DNA of 64,000 nt from Madurella fahalii (Eukaryota > Ascomycota > Sordariomycetes > Sordariales). Of the stretch, positions 1 through 12,200 are shown one piece after another. Position 1 is the first letter of the stretch. The number at the start of each line of letters is the position of its first letter. The stretch lies in contig CM056878.1 in assembly GCA_029876055.1 (NCBI GenBank), positions 620,001-684,000 of the forward strand, read 5' to 3'. A program made the position numbers and the translations under genes. Under the pieces are notes generated by a model. The model was not told where the DNA came from. It was given only the letters and a program-made list of their open reading frames with translations, and did no database searches.

Positions 1-832
1 CAGAATCTCGCCAGAGAGCACGGTACGGGATCGACAGGTGGAAACGGAGCCAGCTGCAAAAGGTACCGAGGTTCTTCTTGCATGCCCAACTGCTCGCCAA
101 ATTTTGACTCTTTAAACTTGCTGACACGATTTTAAAGCGTGGTATTCAGCTGCTGGACCGCCATGCTCAACTTCATCGAGAAGGCGCTCCGGAACGAAGG
201 CATAACTTACCGACGCATTGACGGGCAGACAACACTGCAAGGACGCACAGCGGCCCTCGCGGCGTTTCGAGATGACGCCGATTGTAAGGTCATGCTTGCT
301 AGCATCGGCAGTGTTGCAGAGGGGTGAGCCTCCTTTTCCCTCCTCCCCCCCCTACCCCTAGTCTCCAGCGAACACTTCCAGGTCGCTCACAAATCCCGTC
401 TGACATTGTATTAGTGTCAATCTTAGCGCTGCAAACCACGTTCATATCATGGAGCCGCACTGGAATCCGATGGTGGAGGCACAGGCTGTGGACAGGGTAC
501 ACCGGATCGGGCAGCCAAAGGACGTCGTAATCACCCGCTACCTCATTAAGAACTCCATCGAGTTTGTGAGTGCTTGCCTCATGAACTTACTGTGACGGCC
601 CGTTCGATTATGGCGCTGAATCTCTTGGCTGACGACGAACTTCGCAGTACGTCCGTGGTGTGCAGGAGGACAAGCTGAGATTGATCCACCAGTCTCTATC
701 CTCTACGGAGCTCAGCAGACCTGAGAAGGACGGACAGAGATACCAGGTAAGAGAGGTCTATAACAGTGGTTGGCGCTTTCTTGGAGTAGTTACTAATGTC
801 CCAAGCAGAAACTGCTCGAGGCACTACGGTAG
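1..832 (+). CDS. SNF2-family ATPase/helicase, C-terminal end (5' partial)
   Basis: This is the right-hand end of a SNF2-type DNA-dependent ATPase that enters from beyond the left edge. I read exons 1-62, 138-323, 415-565, 648-746 and 809-832, joined in frame by GT-AG introns, ending at TAG 830-832. What remains is the second RecA-like (helicase C) lobe: SVVFSCW, then YRRIDGQT, then NHVHIMEPHWNPMVEAQA (motif V region) and DRVHRIGQPKDV (motif VI with the Arg-finger area). A short tail follows (KLRLIHQSLSS). In the family this lobe closes on the first lobe to hydrolyse ATP and move along DNA in chromatin remodelling or repair. The ATP-binding lobe is outside the window, so the subfamily (Rad5/HLTF-like or other) cannot be decided. 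Confidence 0.85.
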
Positions 833-1843
833 GCGGGTTGCCACGGGTTGTTGAGCTCGGGTTGTTGAGCTCGTGTGCGTGTGACGTCGGTCAACAGGCC
901 GCGCGAAACTGACTTTCAGACAGGAAAGCTCCCTAGTTGGATACCTGGGGTAGTCTCACTCTCGTTGCATAATTATACGCCAGGTAGAAGAGCTTGGATT
1001 CGCATACCACTGCGCTCGTCTCCTTTCCTGCAAGGCTTTCCCCCCATTTTCTACTTGAGCTACTGTCAGAACCGCTACGTGGTAAACGAAGGAAAAATGG
1101 ACAGTGATCATCTAGTAACATCAAGATGTCGGTGGCGGCTTCAATGCCGTTGATTGTGTTCTGTCTCTTCCAATTTCCAGTGCGTGTTTTCTTTCTGGTC
1201 GACAGGACACATGTGAGTCCGTCTTGGGCACCCTGTGGACTAGGGTGCACGTTCCAATAGCCTAATTTTACCCTAACAACCGCTGAGCGAACTGTGGTAC
1301 TGTAGTGCGACTTCTTGTGCACAGGGCTAACAGTCTGTGGGAGTAAGGCTGGTGATATATGTCTCTGACTTTGTATGGTAGGAATTGAAAAAAAAAAAGG
1401 GTAAGAAAGGTTGGCTGGTGGCCGGCTGTACTGTTGCAACCACCGTGACCAGACTGCAGTGCGGGGCTAAACCCGGAATCCCGTACGGAGGCTGTAGCCA
1501 AAAGTTGAGTGAACTGTCCTGTTACGTTAGTGTGAGCGAAAGTATAGCATGCAAATCCATAACCTTAGTTGCACTGTGTTTTGGTGTAGGTTAGGGACTG
1601 TCCGCTAGGTTCCAGGTATTGTACCCGCTATGAACCCACTAATAAATGCACCAGTTGAGAAGTTTGATTAGCTCTCCTTCAGGAATACTGTGTGGTCTGG
1701 GCGTAGAAAGCAGGACCATAACAGACCCGTTCACTCTCTTTTGGCCGCAGCCTCCATAGTGCGAGGCAACATCACTCCGTTCCTTCTCCCCTGCCTCTCA
1801 TGCTCCGACCGGACCACAAACGGCAGTTTCTCAGTTATCTGCA
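833..1843. other. Intergenic, no gene recognised
   Basis: The open frames here are short, overlap on both strands and have no recognisable domain. There is an A-rich run at 1388-1398. Confidence 0.5.
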
Positions 1844-1993
1844 ATGCTTTTGCAGAGCTTCCTCGGCCAGCGCGCGCCTACCGAAATTATCCTCCACATC
1901 CTCCAGCGATGCGATTCGACGAGACACGTCCTTGCCCTCTTCTCGACGTGCCCAAGATGTGGCAACTGGACACGTCCAAATGTCGAGGTGTAG
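1844..1993 (+). pseudogene. F-box motif relic
   Basis: A 49-codon frame from ATG 1844 to TAG 1991-1993 contains APTEIILHILQRCDSTRHVL followed by ALFSTC. This matches the start of fungal F-box proteins (LPTEIILHIL..C.S..DVLAL.STC), which recruit substrates to SCF ubiquitin ligases. After STC the frame runs out, and no leucine-rich or other substrate domain follows on this strand. I take it as the N-terminal remnant of a decayed F-box gene. A spliced gene with an unseen downstream exon is less likely. Confidence 0.45.
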
Positions 1994-2843
1994 CGTCTCC
2001 TGACCAGGACCAGAGGATGCTGGCTTGAGGCAAGTTTGTAAATCGAATCGATAAGTGTTTTGTGCAATGGTTGCTCCAGTCAAAGAGTGTGTGGCGCGTG
2101 AAACTTTCTAAACCTTCCTAGTCGTTTGATTCGAGTTCGTTTGTAGAAACTCGAGAGAAGCAAGTCGAGCAACGGTTCTTCAGGCTGCAACCACGCATTG
2201 GGCGCATCCGCCCTTTTCCTGCAGCACTAACGGTTTGACTCGTGCAGACCAGGTGACGGCATTCGCATAATCCTTTACGGAAGTTGCTAATGACTTGAAC
2301 GAAGTTAACTAAGAAGAACTTCACGACGACCGAAAGAAAATTGCTCGACTTGCACCGATGTTGTTTATTAGCAAGGAGAGATTGATGACGCAAAAGCGGC
2401 TGTTAGCCTTAGGCTAATGCCGCCGGATACGTGGCAACTCAGCCGCTACGCCTTGCAAACACCGCTAGGCGCGAGGCCGCAAACGCGTTTGGTTAGCTTG
2501 GAATAAAGCAACGTTTTGGTGGAACTAGCGGTCACAAGGCAATGTTAGGATTACACTACGGTAGAATTCGGAAACGGAGTTGGGAAACAGTATAGTAAGA
2601 AAATACGCGGGTCGAGGTCTACCGTTCTGATCCTCAAAAATCGTTCTAGAAACGTGACTCAAGCTCTGCTGAGTCAGCAATTTGGACCAAAAAGAAAGTG
2701 AACTGCCAGGTCCATATTCACGTTTTCACCCCCACAACAAGGACGGTTTATAGTCTTCATTGTTGTCCAAAGGGTGCAGCTTCTTGTCCTTATAGCTACC
2801 AGTTCTAGACCTTCTGAGCAGACAGGGAACTTCTATGGGCAAA
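1994..2843. other. Intergenic, 5' flank of the aldo-keto reductase
   Basis: No coding sequence is recognised. The 91-codon minus-strand frame at 2118-2393 has no domain and no gene-like neighbours. Confidence 0.5.
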
Positions 2844-3927
2844 ATGGCGCCTCTCAACATCAACACCACAATCATGTTGCCCAGCGGCCACGAGATTCCC
2901 CAGTTAGGATTCGGAGTAGGTCCTCCATAGAATCCCTCGGCTACGTCAATCATGGAGATAGCTTTGCTGACGAAGTATGTGTTGCGCAGGTTTATCAAAC
3001 GTGAGGATGTTAAGAAAACTTGAGTACAATTGCACATGTAGACTAATAGCGAGTGTGCAGGCCGCCAGGGGACACCGAGAGATGTGTCAATGAGGCATTT
3101 AGAGCTGGCTACCGTCATGCAAGTCACCCCTCTTCCGACACCAACCTGTCACTCCAGCGCGGCTGACGAAAGAGACGCCCGAATGGCAGATTGACTCGGC
3201 GGTGTCCTACAGGAACGAGGCAGCTTGCGGACAAGCGATTCGTTCGTCATCCTCACCTCCCCGCGATCAGATCTTCTTCACGTCCAAGATCCCCCCGAAA
3301 GCACTTAGCTACCAGGGCACCGGCGCCCAAATCGACAAGACTCTCGCCGAGTCCGGTCTCGAGTACATCGACCTGATGCTGCTGCATGCACCGTACGGTG
3401 GCTCGGCCAAGCGCAAGGGTGCCTGGAAGGCTTTAGTGGAAGCAGTCGAGGCCGGCAAGGTTCGCAGCATCGGAGTGAGCAACTACGGCGTGCACCACCT
3501 TGACGAGCTGGAAAGACACATTGCTGAGCTCGAGGACGAACGCGGCGGTAGGGGCAAGGGCGGCGTCATCAGCGTCGGCCAGTGGGAGATCCACCCTTTT
3601 TGTCCGCGCAGAGACATCGTCGAGTGGTGCACCAAGCGCGGCATTGCCATCGAGGCATACACCCCGCTGGTGCGCGGGATGCGCTGGGGCGAACCGGTGC
3701 TCAAGAAGCAGGCTGAGAAATATGCCAAGAGCGAGGCTCAGATCTTGATACGTTGGAGCTTGCAAAAGGGCTTCATTCCACTGCCCAAGAGCGCCACGCC
3801 GGAACGCATCCGGTCGAACGCCGATGTCTACAACTTTGAGCTCACAGCTGAAGAGGTCGACGAGCTCGAAACCGACGAGTACTCGCCGGTATGTTGGGAC
3901 CCGAACAAGGCGTCTCTCGATGACTGA
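2844..3927 (+). CDS. Aldo-keto reductase, four exons
   Basis: NADPH-dependent carbonyl reductase of the AKR superfamily, 292 residues. Exons are 2844-2915, 2990-3000, 3061-3118 and 3190-3927. The start MAPLNINTTIMLPSG is the usual AKR opening. The 11-nt second exon completes LGFGVYQT, and the third intron uses a GC donor (3119, GCAAGT) with a normal AG acceptor. The catalytic tetrad is visible as Asp49 and Tyr54 (DSAVSY), Lys80 (FTSK) and His113 (LLHAPYGG). KVRSIGVSNYG and the C-terminal IPLPKSATPERIRSNADVY coenzyme segment are also present. Length is normal for the TIM barrel, although AKRs of this type often run slightly longer. The substrate cannot be inferred. The first 47 residues depend on my splice model; the last exon is certain. 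Confidence 0.9.
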
Positions 3928-4067
3928 GTGTACATAAATACAATGAGCGAGAAACGACTACTCAATAAATAACAAAGGTTAAAAAGAAGATGAGAAGCTT
4001 GTTCTCCATAAAGATGACGGCCACGAACCTCCTCCCCCACATCGAGCCTGGCTACGGCACACATTAC

Positions 4068-4813
4068 CTACTGAGTGTAACCATAGTCGCCACCAACCGC
4101 CCTCTCAAACAACTGATCAACCCCGTCAAGCCGCGCCCACCCCAACCCCCGCCTCCCCATATCCAGCAGCTCCCACAACTCCTCAAACGACTCCCCCGCG
4201 CCCGCCCACACCCCGTCCCTCCCGAGCGCTGGGCCGTGATTCATCGCCCCGACCACAAACGCCAGCGTAAACCTCACCCACGCGGCGGCATCGCCGGCCG
4301 TGGCGCACCCGGGCGGCTGGCGGAACTCGACCGTGCCGCTGCCGCCGGGCAGCATGCCAGTGAAGTTCCACTTGTACACCTTCCCATGGACAAAGTCGGC
4401 CGTGTGGCGGAAGGACCTGCCGGCGGGGGAGGCAGCGGCGACGAGATTCATGGCTTCGACGACGGCCGCCGTCCCCATGCCGTCCGCCGCCGCCCCCGCC
4501 GCCGCCGCCCCGTCCAGCGCCGCGAGGCACTCCCCCAGCGCGAGGCCCTGCAGGGCCGGGCTGGCGCGGTTCGACTGGCACCAGTAGGTGGCGCCGCGGC
4601 GGTCCGCCGGCACCAGGAAGTCGACGGCCGGCTCGAAGTACACGGCCGTCTTGGCCAGCCCCGCCAGCTCCCCCGCCGACAGCGGCGCCGGCGCGCCCGA
4701 CACGTGGACGTGCGTCGCGCACTTGGCCGACGGCGACACCAGGAAGTGCTTGTGCAGCGTCGCGAACAGCTTGCTCAGGTCCGTTGCCCAGTGCGTGCTG
4801 CTACCGTTGCCAC

Positions 4814-4847
<34 letters not shown>

Positions 4848-5192
4848 GGAGGGCAGGGTGTAGATTGGGGAGACTAGCTCGATGCCGTCTGGGTATGTGA
4901 TAATGGAGTAATGGTGGTTAGTGTCTTGTTAACCTCAGTAGAAGTGGGTGAAGGGGGGGTTGGACGAACAGTGCGTGAGGGACGGCATGATGCTAACTTC
5001 TTGCACGATGGACCACTTGCGGTACTTGCCGGCGGACTTGTCGTTGCTCTGCTGGATGTGGTTGGAGATGCCGGCTTTTCTGAGCTTCTGGCTCACTTCC
5101 TCAGCGAGGGACTGGAAGGTTGGGGATTTCTGTTTGCGGCTGCCGAGGAACAGCTCGATCTCGATGCCGAACTGGAACGTGCCGCCGGCCAT
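4068..5192 (-). CDS. Predicted amidoligase (Amidoligase_2-like), two exons
   Basis: Exon 1 is 5192-4970 and exon 2 is 4888-4068, giving 347 residues. The intron (4969-4889) has a weak GTTCGT donor, a CACTAAC branch site and a CCCAG acceptor, and is the only joint that keeps frame. The N-terminus FGIEIELFLGSRK and the spliced YGIELVSPIYTL are the acidic metal/ATP-binding strands of the predicted COOH-NH2 ligase family. Further on come CATHVHVS, VEFRQPPG and an RFTLAFV helix. The family is predicted to form amide bonds with ATP; no fungal substrate is known to me. A serine run (residues about 90-100) is encoded by a pure triplet repeat. Neighbours give no functional clue. Confidence 0.8.
4815..4844. 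repeat. (GCT)10 microsatellite inside the amidoligase gene
   Basis: Ten uninterrupted GCT units lie on the plus strand. On the coding strand they read AGC and give a polyserine tract just after the LVSP strand of the amidoligase, a site likely to vary in length between isolates. Confidence 0.95.
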
Positions 5193-8100
5193 GTTGGGAA
5201 GCTTGGGTTAAGTAAAACGGTAATGCTTGGATTTGGAAGACCGTCTCTAAAGCACCCCGACGAGGAAAGAGTAGCTCCTGAATTGCGACCAGAGCTTCCA
5301 AATTCCCCCATACACCCTGTGCCTCTTTATACCAAGTACGTCCAACATTTTGTTTCCTGCCAACTCAACACACGTGCTGCTGAGGCGTGATTCACCCAAA
5401 AAAAATACTGTCTTAAGCCAGCATGCTAAAGACAGACTGGCCGCTTCTCTGTTTGAAAAGCCCAACTGGCTCTGGGGTACAGCACCAGTCAAGTTGACCT
5501 GATCTACTCCAATCCGAGACAGTCTGGGGATTAAGGACTTGACGACCACTAGTTTTCTAGCTGTCGGAGAGCCGCCGTAGACCCGGACCCGCCATCACAG
5601 AATTCAAACGACATCGATTGCGGGGCGTGACGCCGTGAGGGGATGCCATGTTGCAATGCTTGTCCGTCACCTGTTGTGATCACTTGTGGATTGCGAACCA
5701 CTGGCAACCAAGGACACCGCAGGTGACACACTAGTGGCAGGACTCAGTCTCAGCGTCTCGCCCTTGACCTTGAGATGTGGGTGCATGATTACACCGCTGA
5801 AAAGCTCGCTGGATGGCGCCGGGCCACTTGGAGCGTGCACCTGGCAGAAGCAAATGGGCCAAGGCCACCAACAGCCCCCCCCAAGGCGCTTACATGGAAA
5901 CTTCCAACGCTGTGGGACTGTTTGCTGATACCGTAGCGCTGCCGGATTTGGCCCGCGCCGAAGACTTGCCCAGCGTCCATACTAAGTAGGTAGGTAAGGC
6001 AGGCATGTGGAGACAGCCTTGTTAACCCCGGACCCGGTGTTTTCTCGGCCGCATAGGGTTGGTGGTGCGGCCGCCAGAAATGGGGTGTGGAGCGTGCCCA
6101 ATCATGCACAGCGGCTGTCTCACCGTCTCAGTCACAGACGACATGTACCCGCATCCCGATGCACAGCAGAGCCGCAACGTGCGCTTACCGATCGTAGATA
6201 TGAGGCTAATGCACGGCACAGGCGTCATTCTACGGCGCTGTGAGACACAGCCGTACAATGCCACGGTCTCACCTACTTGGCCCCGCTAGCAGGCGCTTCC
6301 CATAATTAGTGAGACATCTCGCGGCGTCCGACGGGGTGGAGGGCGCCTCTTCTTCCAAGGAGGTGTGCTGCCCACCCCCTGGACCGGCGGTGTCGGTGGC
6401 TTAAGCGCCGGCTAAGAGAAAGGCTTGCGGGGATCGTCCTGCTTAGCCTCGCGATCAGACCCGTTGGATGAAGCGCCAATATCGGAAGCAAATATTTGAC
6501 TGGGGCCTAATTCAATCTGCGCCGCCACGGGGAAACGGTCGTATTTGGATTACGCTCGCACTGTCGGCAGCGTGAAACAGCCGCTTGGACATCGGGTCCT
6601 TCACTGTCGGTAACCCGGGCCGCAGCTTGAGCCCTTGCCAACTCGGTTTGCTGGTCAGTGTAAGAAAAGGTTATTGCCACGCAGAACACCCGGGGCATGC
6701 TCGGATACCCGGATACTACGATATCGGTTTTCAGATTGCCGACCCGCGAGAGAACGGATGACATCTAGCATTGGCGCGCTAGACATGGCGCAGTCACGTA
6801 GGAAAAAGAAGGCCAGGGTGTTAGTTGTGACTCAAGCAGGAATAGAGTCGACGAGTGATATCATACTAAAGGAGATCTTGAAGAGGGAGAAGTAGACCTT
6901 TCGCGCTCTGGTTTGACCCGGAGTCAATGGCACTTGCCATGATACGCGGTTGGTGAAGCCCTTATCCTAATCAATATGCTACAGGAGCTGGCTTTAATCG
7001 TTGATGTGCTCGATTCATGGGAGTAGTCGTATAACTGCCAGGGGGCGATGTGTGTGAAAGGGGCGAGTCGGACAACGAAGGCAAAACAGTCACAACTACC
7101 CTAGGTTAGCTGGACGGGTCCTGACAGAGTTAATGTGCTAGTGCCAAAGTGTCAGCCATAATGTTACGCATGGCGGAATTCTTGGATTTATCGGCTACAG
7201 CAGAACGCCAATTAGAACCATACCTTGGCTAAAGTGCAGCGAGGTAGGGCCGGGTCATTCTAGAATAAGGTATCCAAGTAACGCAAGTTTCAAGTGGGCG
7301 AGGACGTTTTACCTACCGGTAAGGGACAAGTAGCATGATAATACCATAACACAATGCCCGAATTTACGGATTTTTACCAAGCAGTCATGATGACCATATC
7401 ATGAAGTGGCGCATTTGCTCTATGATCGGTGGAAGATTGGTGCGAGTCCTAACTCTGGCCAATCTGGGTCCGGAGGCATTGCCGAGACAAACGATAACTG
7501 AGGTGAGTTGGGGATATTGGTCGAACCGTTAGAGACTATAATGGGTAAGCTACATGATTAGTAGCTACCTTATCTATGGAGGGTTGCAGAGATCGGTCTG
7601 CGGCACACCGAGGCTCGTGCCATGTCCCAAGTACAGATGTAACTTGCAGCCCGGTGGGCAATGGCGGTGGTTGGTTGTGACGGCCTTTGTACGACGGAAA
7701 CGTTCTGTTTCGTAATACCTTTCGGTGATTGTCTGGTACCTCGTCTGCATGGCCGTCCCGTCCCAGGATATCAGGCTGCAGCAGGCCTCCCGCTTGATCG
7801 CGGCAAAGCCACACGAACCGAAAACCTGTTATGGTGCTGCCTGCGTGCATTGGATGCCTCCATCAAATTTGCAGGTGCCGTGTTAGCCGTTGGCGGGGGG
7901 TCTCGGCACCAAGACCGCCTCGGGCATGGCCTCGCTTGATAATCTTCTGTATAACTAAGCATATCGAGAAGCTGGCCAGCCTTGTCCCGTTCCCAACCTT
8001 GCCCAATCGGCTCCGTGATTCGGGACCTTCGGGGTCCTGGATCCACTGTCCAGACCGAGCGGGCCGCTGATGGTCGCCAAGTCCGATCACCCGCAGGTGC

Positions 8101-8290
8101 TGAGCAGGCATCCCCCAGGAGGGTGCCTCTGCCCCTCCATTCCTTAAAACCCCGCACTGCACTCAACCACCAGCCAAAACCCCTCCTTACCCACCTTACC
8201 TAGGTACCCTCGAGCAAACACCCCTTACCACCACCACCACGCGTCCAACTCCCATCTGAAACCCTTTCGAAGCCGATAACAAAGACGAAA
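5193..8290. other. Long intergenic stretch, no gene recognised
   Basis: About 3.1 kb without a convincing gene. Open frames are short and have no domains. A 36-codon frame at 6785-6895 (MAQSRRKKKARVLVV) is strongly basic but unsupported. Short GGTAGGTAAGG/ACCTTACCTAGG motifs occur at 5984-5999 and 8191-8210, the latter about 80 bp before the thioredoxin start. Confidence 0.5.
8191..8210. repeat. Short dispersed motif copy (ACCTTACCTAGGTACC)
   Basis: Copy of a GGTA-rich short motif found at about ten intergenic places, here about 80 bp before the thioredoxin start. Confidence 0.5.
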
Positions 8291-8790
8291 ATGGCCGAGC
8301 CAGTTCACATCGCCAGCAAGGCGGACCTCAACGCGCTGACCGAGGCCAACAAGACGGTGGTGCTGGACTTCTGGGCCGAGTGGTGCCCGCCGTGCAAGGC
8401 GATCGGGCCGCTGTTCGTCAAGCTGGCCAAGGAGTACGCGGTGCCGGGCCAGCTGGCGTTCGGCAAGGTGGACGTGGACGAGGTGCCCGACATCACGGCC
8501 GAGTTCGGCGTGACGGCCATGCCCAGCTTCCTGTTCCTCGTCGACGGCCAGCCGGCCGCCGTGGAGGTCAGCGGGCTCGCGGCCGGGGGCGGCGCCGTCC
8601 TCGCCGACGACCAAAAGGTGCAGATGATTCGCGGCGCGGACCCGAGGGCCCTGACGGCCGTGATTTCCGAGCTGGGCAAGGCGGCTAAGGCGGCGGCTGA
8701 GGGCGTAAGTCTACCCGCGCGCTGCCATAGAAGCCAGACAAGGTTGGAATGGAATGACTGACTGTGATCCGAACTATGCAGACTGCCTAA
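8291..8790 (+). CDS. Thioredoxin with WCPPC active site
   Basis: Small dithiol-disulfide oxidoreductase. The main exon is 8291-8704; a GTAAGT...GCAG intron (8705-8781) leads to a final exon of nine bases (ACT GCC TAA), so the protein ends after two more residues (140 in all). VVLDFWAEWCPPCKAIGP carries the redox pair Cys32/Cys35, and the cis-Pro strand is TAMPSFLFL. The family norm is WCGPC; proline at the second position (WCPPC) is unusual and should alter redox potential. An insertion of about 13 residues (GLAAGGGAVLADD) precedes the last strand. There is no targeting peptide, so it should be cytosolic. If the intron were not removed, the tail would read VSLPARC and end at 8761. Confidence 0.9.
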
Positions 8791-9228
8791 TTGGGCGGCA
8801 TCCGCTCGTCGCTAGACCATTCGTGAAGGGGGACAAGGGGGATGGACTGAGGAAATCCGGCAACGAGCAATACACGGCCAGTTCGAGGGATGGATACCCG
8901 GGACTTTGTGACCCCTAAACATTGATGGATTACACTTCACAACACAAGCTTCTCTTACGCTTAACCGCGCTATCAGTCCAAGGCGCTTGGATTTAGAGAC
9001 CGAACAAATACGCCAAGATTGCTGGGCCGACGGGGACTGTTTATCGTACCGCGTGGCCAAATGGTATCATAGGTGCAAACTCCCCCTTTAAGAACCCGCT
9101 TCCTGAACCCTAAGAATTTCCGAAGCCATCTATCCACACCATGTACGCTATGCAGGTGTATGATGCGCAAACCGCGCACAAAAAAGACAATCCCCACGAA
9201 CCGACGTTCCCATGCGTGTTCTCTCGGC
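8791..9228. other. Convergent intergenic space
   Basis: This holds the 3' ends of the thioredoxin (plus strand) and the WD40 gene (minus strand). No gene is recognised. Confidence 0.5.
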
Positions 9229-12200
9229 TTAATCCGCCGACTTGCCGCACCTCCCACAAGCAAGCTTCTGCTTCCCGGGCCGCTTCTTCGCCTTGAACTC
9301 CTTCCCGCCGCAGTGCCGGCACGGCATCTCGTCGCCGTCAGCGCCGGCATCCACTTCGTCGCGGGCGTGGCCGGCCATATCCGAACTCAGCCGGCTCAAG
9401 AGCTGGCGGAACGGCGACCCGTCATGGCTGACCCGCACAGACGGGCGGCCTCCCCCTCCGCCCTCGTGCTCCGCTCCGGCGGGGACGGAGCGAAGATCGG
9501 AATCGCTGCCTCCTCCATGGGCGCCTGACGTCTTGCCATCCCCGGCAACTCCTGTCATAGCAGGGGCCACGCCCGGATTCTGCTGTCTATCCTTGTCCGT
9601 AGTCCCGTCCACTTCCCCCTCATCCCCCGAGTTGTCCGTCTGGTTTCGTGTTCGGGAAAGGGAAGAGTGACCGCCGCCGCCTCGGCCGCGTCCACCCGTC
9701 AACGCTGTGTTCGAGGAGCTCGCCTTGAACCCCGTAATGCCGCGCCACCGGTTCAGGTTCCAAAATGACGAGCCCCCACCCGCAGCATCAGGCTGCGGCT
9801 GGTTGCCGTTGTCGCCATCATCGTCATCGGCAGGGTGGAAGGTGAAACTTGGGGTTGGCGGGAACGAGGGCTCCTCCTCTTTATAGCTCTGCCCACTACC
9901 TGTTTGCGGGCGATCCTTGTCCTTTACCAATCGGGAAGGGCGTCTATCTGTCGGGCTGCTGAACACGCTCACTGTTGGGCTAGTCACAGCGCTGCCCGCC
10001 CGATTCCGGGCTGGTGACGAGCCGAAATACGGCTGCTTCCTTGCCTCGCGCGCCAGGTTGGCGGCCGAGTTTAGCGATGTCCTGCTGGCCTTGGCCGGAC
10101 TGATGGATCGCTCGCTGCGGGCTGGTGTTCCACTGCCATTAGGCAACGCGCCGGTACGCTTGTCGCCGCCGTTTTCAATGTCCTGCCGCCAACTCAGGAT
10201 GCGCTCCGGGTGTCCGCCGGCAGCAGCCAACTGGGGAGAACCGATCATGCCGGGCGCGATGGGCTGGCTGAGCGAGCCCCTCCTACTGTGGGTAGTGCTG
10301 CCTGCGCTGGTCCGGGTCAAGACGCTAACGCTTCGGCCGAGGCCGTTGTTGATGAATCCGCCGCCGTGGGCTCCGAGCTTGCGGCTGAACGTGCTGCCCG
10401 TTTCCCAGCCGTCGTTCTTGCGCTTGGCGAAGGCGCAATCCTGACGGAAGACTTTGATAATGCCAGTGTCTCCGGTCGTCACAATGATGTTGCCGTCGTA
10501 GTGCGTCGACCTTGCAATGTACGCAGGGCTCGGCTCCGGCCGCTTGAGGAGGGACTCTGCTAGCACTGGGGTCTGCGAGTCGTTCGTGAGCGCGACCTGG
10601 CTCGCTGCGGCGCTTGCTGCCTCCTCGAGACTCTGTAACAGCACAGGGGGCGGGTTGCAGAGGTCGTAGATTGGATCGCCGCTCTGGCTGAGGAGCATCC
10701 TTGTCTTGGTGGGCGCAAACAGAGCCGTCGTGACAATCTCCCCGTGTGCCTCGAAGGATTCGCAGGGCGACTTGTCCTTGTCATGGACGACAGCTTCGTT
10801 GCCGGTGAGGTTCCAAATAAACGCCTTGCGGTCCTCGCTTCCGCAGATAACGTACTTGCCATCGTCGGAAAATGTCGCCGCGATCTGGCTACACGAGTTC
10901 TCGTGTCCCTTGAACTTGACGTCCAGCGATTTATCTCGTAGGTTGTAGATCCGGATTCTGCTGTCGTTTGAGGTCACTAATACTCGAACCTCCCCTTGTC
11001 CTGCGACGTCTGTGGAGGTCCGGGATGTTGAGTTGGAGCTCGGCGCTCGAGAAGACGCCATACTCGACGGGCTCGGCTGCGAAATGGCCATCGTCTGAAT
11101 GCCAGTGATCTTGCTTCCCTTGGCATTCTTCCCCCGAGACGACCGCACGTGGAGCTGGCTGCTCAACTTCAGGCCCTCAGTTTCGTAAAACATGCATAGC
11201 CCGTTAAGGAGGCCGGCAATGGCCACTTTGCCGTCTGGGGAAAACGCGACGGCCGTGACTAGGTCTGGTAACTGGGCCGAAAATGCGACAGCCCTGTCAG
11301 GGATACTCCACAGGCGCAACATGGTATCCAGTGAGCCGGCCAAGAAGAAGCGGTCGTCTCGCGGGTGAAAGGCGAGCTTAGTCACAAAGTCTTTATGCTT
11401 GAATGTGCAGAGACTTTCTGCTCTGCTGAGGTGCCAGAGCCGGACCGTCTTATCCATGGACGACGACAGCAAAAAGTTGTTCTTGCTCCAACTGAGGTCG
11501 AGAATCTCGCCAGTGTGCCCTTCGAATTCCTTGACCGGCTGCTCCCTGAACACAGGCGCGCTAAGCCTCTCTCCAGTGCCGCCGTTCGCAGCCTCATCTT
11601 CCTCGTGGGCCCGTCGCTCCTCAGGAGTCGAGAGGACAGCCCATATTCTGACCACATGGTCCCGCCCTGCAGATGCCAGATACTTCCCGTCGTTACTGAA
11701 CTCGGTGGCCCATATGGCGCCTCCTGTCCGCGTCGACCTTCTATCGCTTGCGCCCGCCACGCTGACTGTTACCTCAGGAGTTCTGCCCGTACTTGCGGCC
11801 GGGTCCTCCTCGGTTCGCGGTGGCCGTGTTCCGACTAACTCTTGGGCGAGAAACATGCGGCTGAACTCTCGAGTCCTCTTGTTCGTCGCCTTTATCCGTA
11901 TGTACCGTGGCGGTTCTTTGTGGTATGGGATGAAACCCCCTCCCACCAGCGGACTACCTAACGCCTGACTGAAGACATGAGCATTGACACCGTCGATACG
12001 GGTCTCGCCGCCAAATTCGGAGTCGGAGTCGAGGTCCCCAAAGTCCTTCTTCCGGCCGCCGCGCATGCTCAGCTTGCTGAGAAACGAGGTTCGTGGTTTG
12101 CTTCGTGTCGGGGCGGAGTCGTTAGCCGTGTGTCTTGAAGGCGCTACCCGGGCCTCAGTTTGGGGACATGCCTACCTCTTATCGCCTGTTGCCGCTGCAT

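Noticed and set aside
4183..4722. Long Arg/Gly-rich open frames opposite and within the amidoligase gene
   Set aside because: GC-rich shadow frames; only the frame with FGIEIEL...GIELVSP has family support.
7536..7850. 104-codon minus-strand frame
   Set aside because: Overlaps frames on the other strand, no homology pattern recognised.
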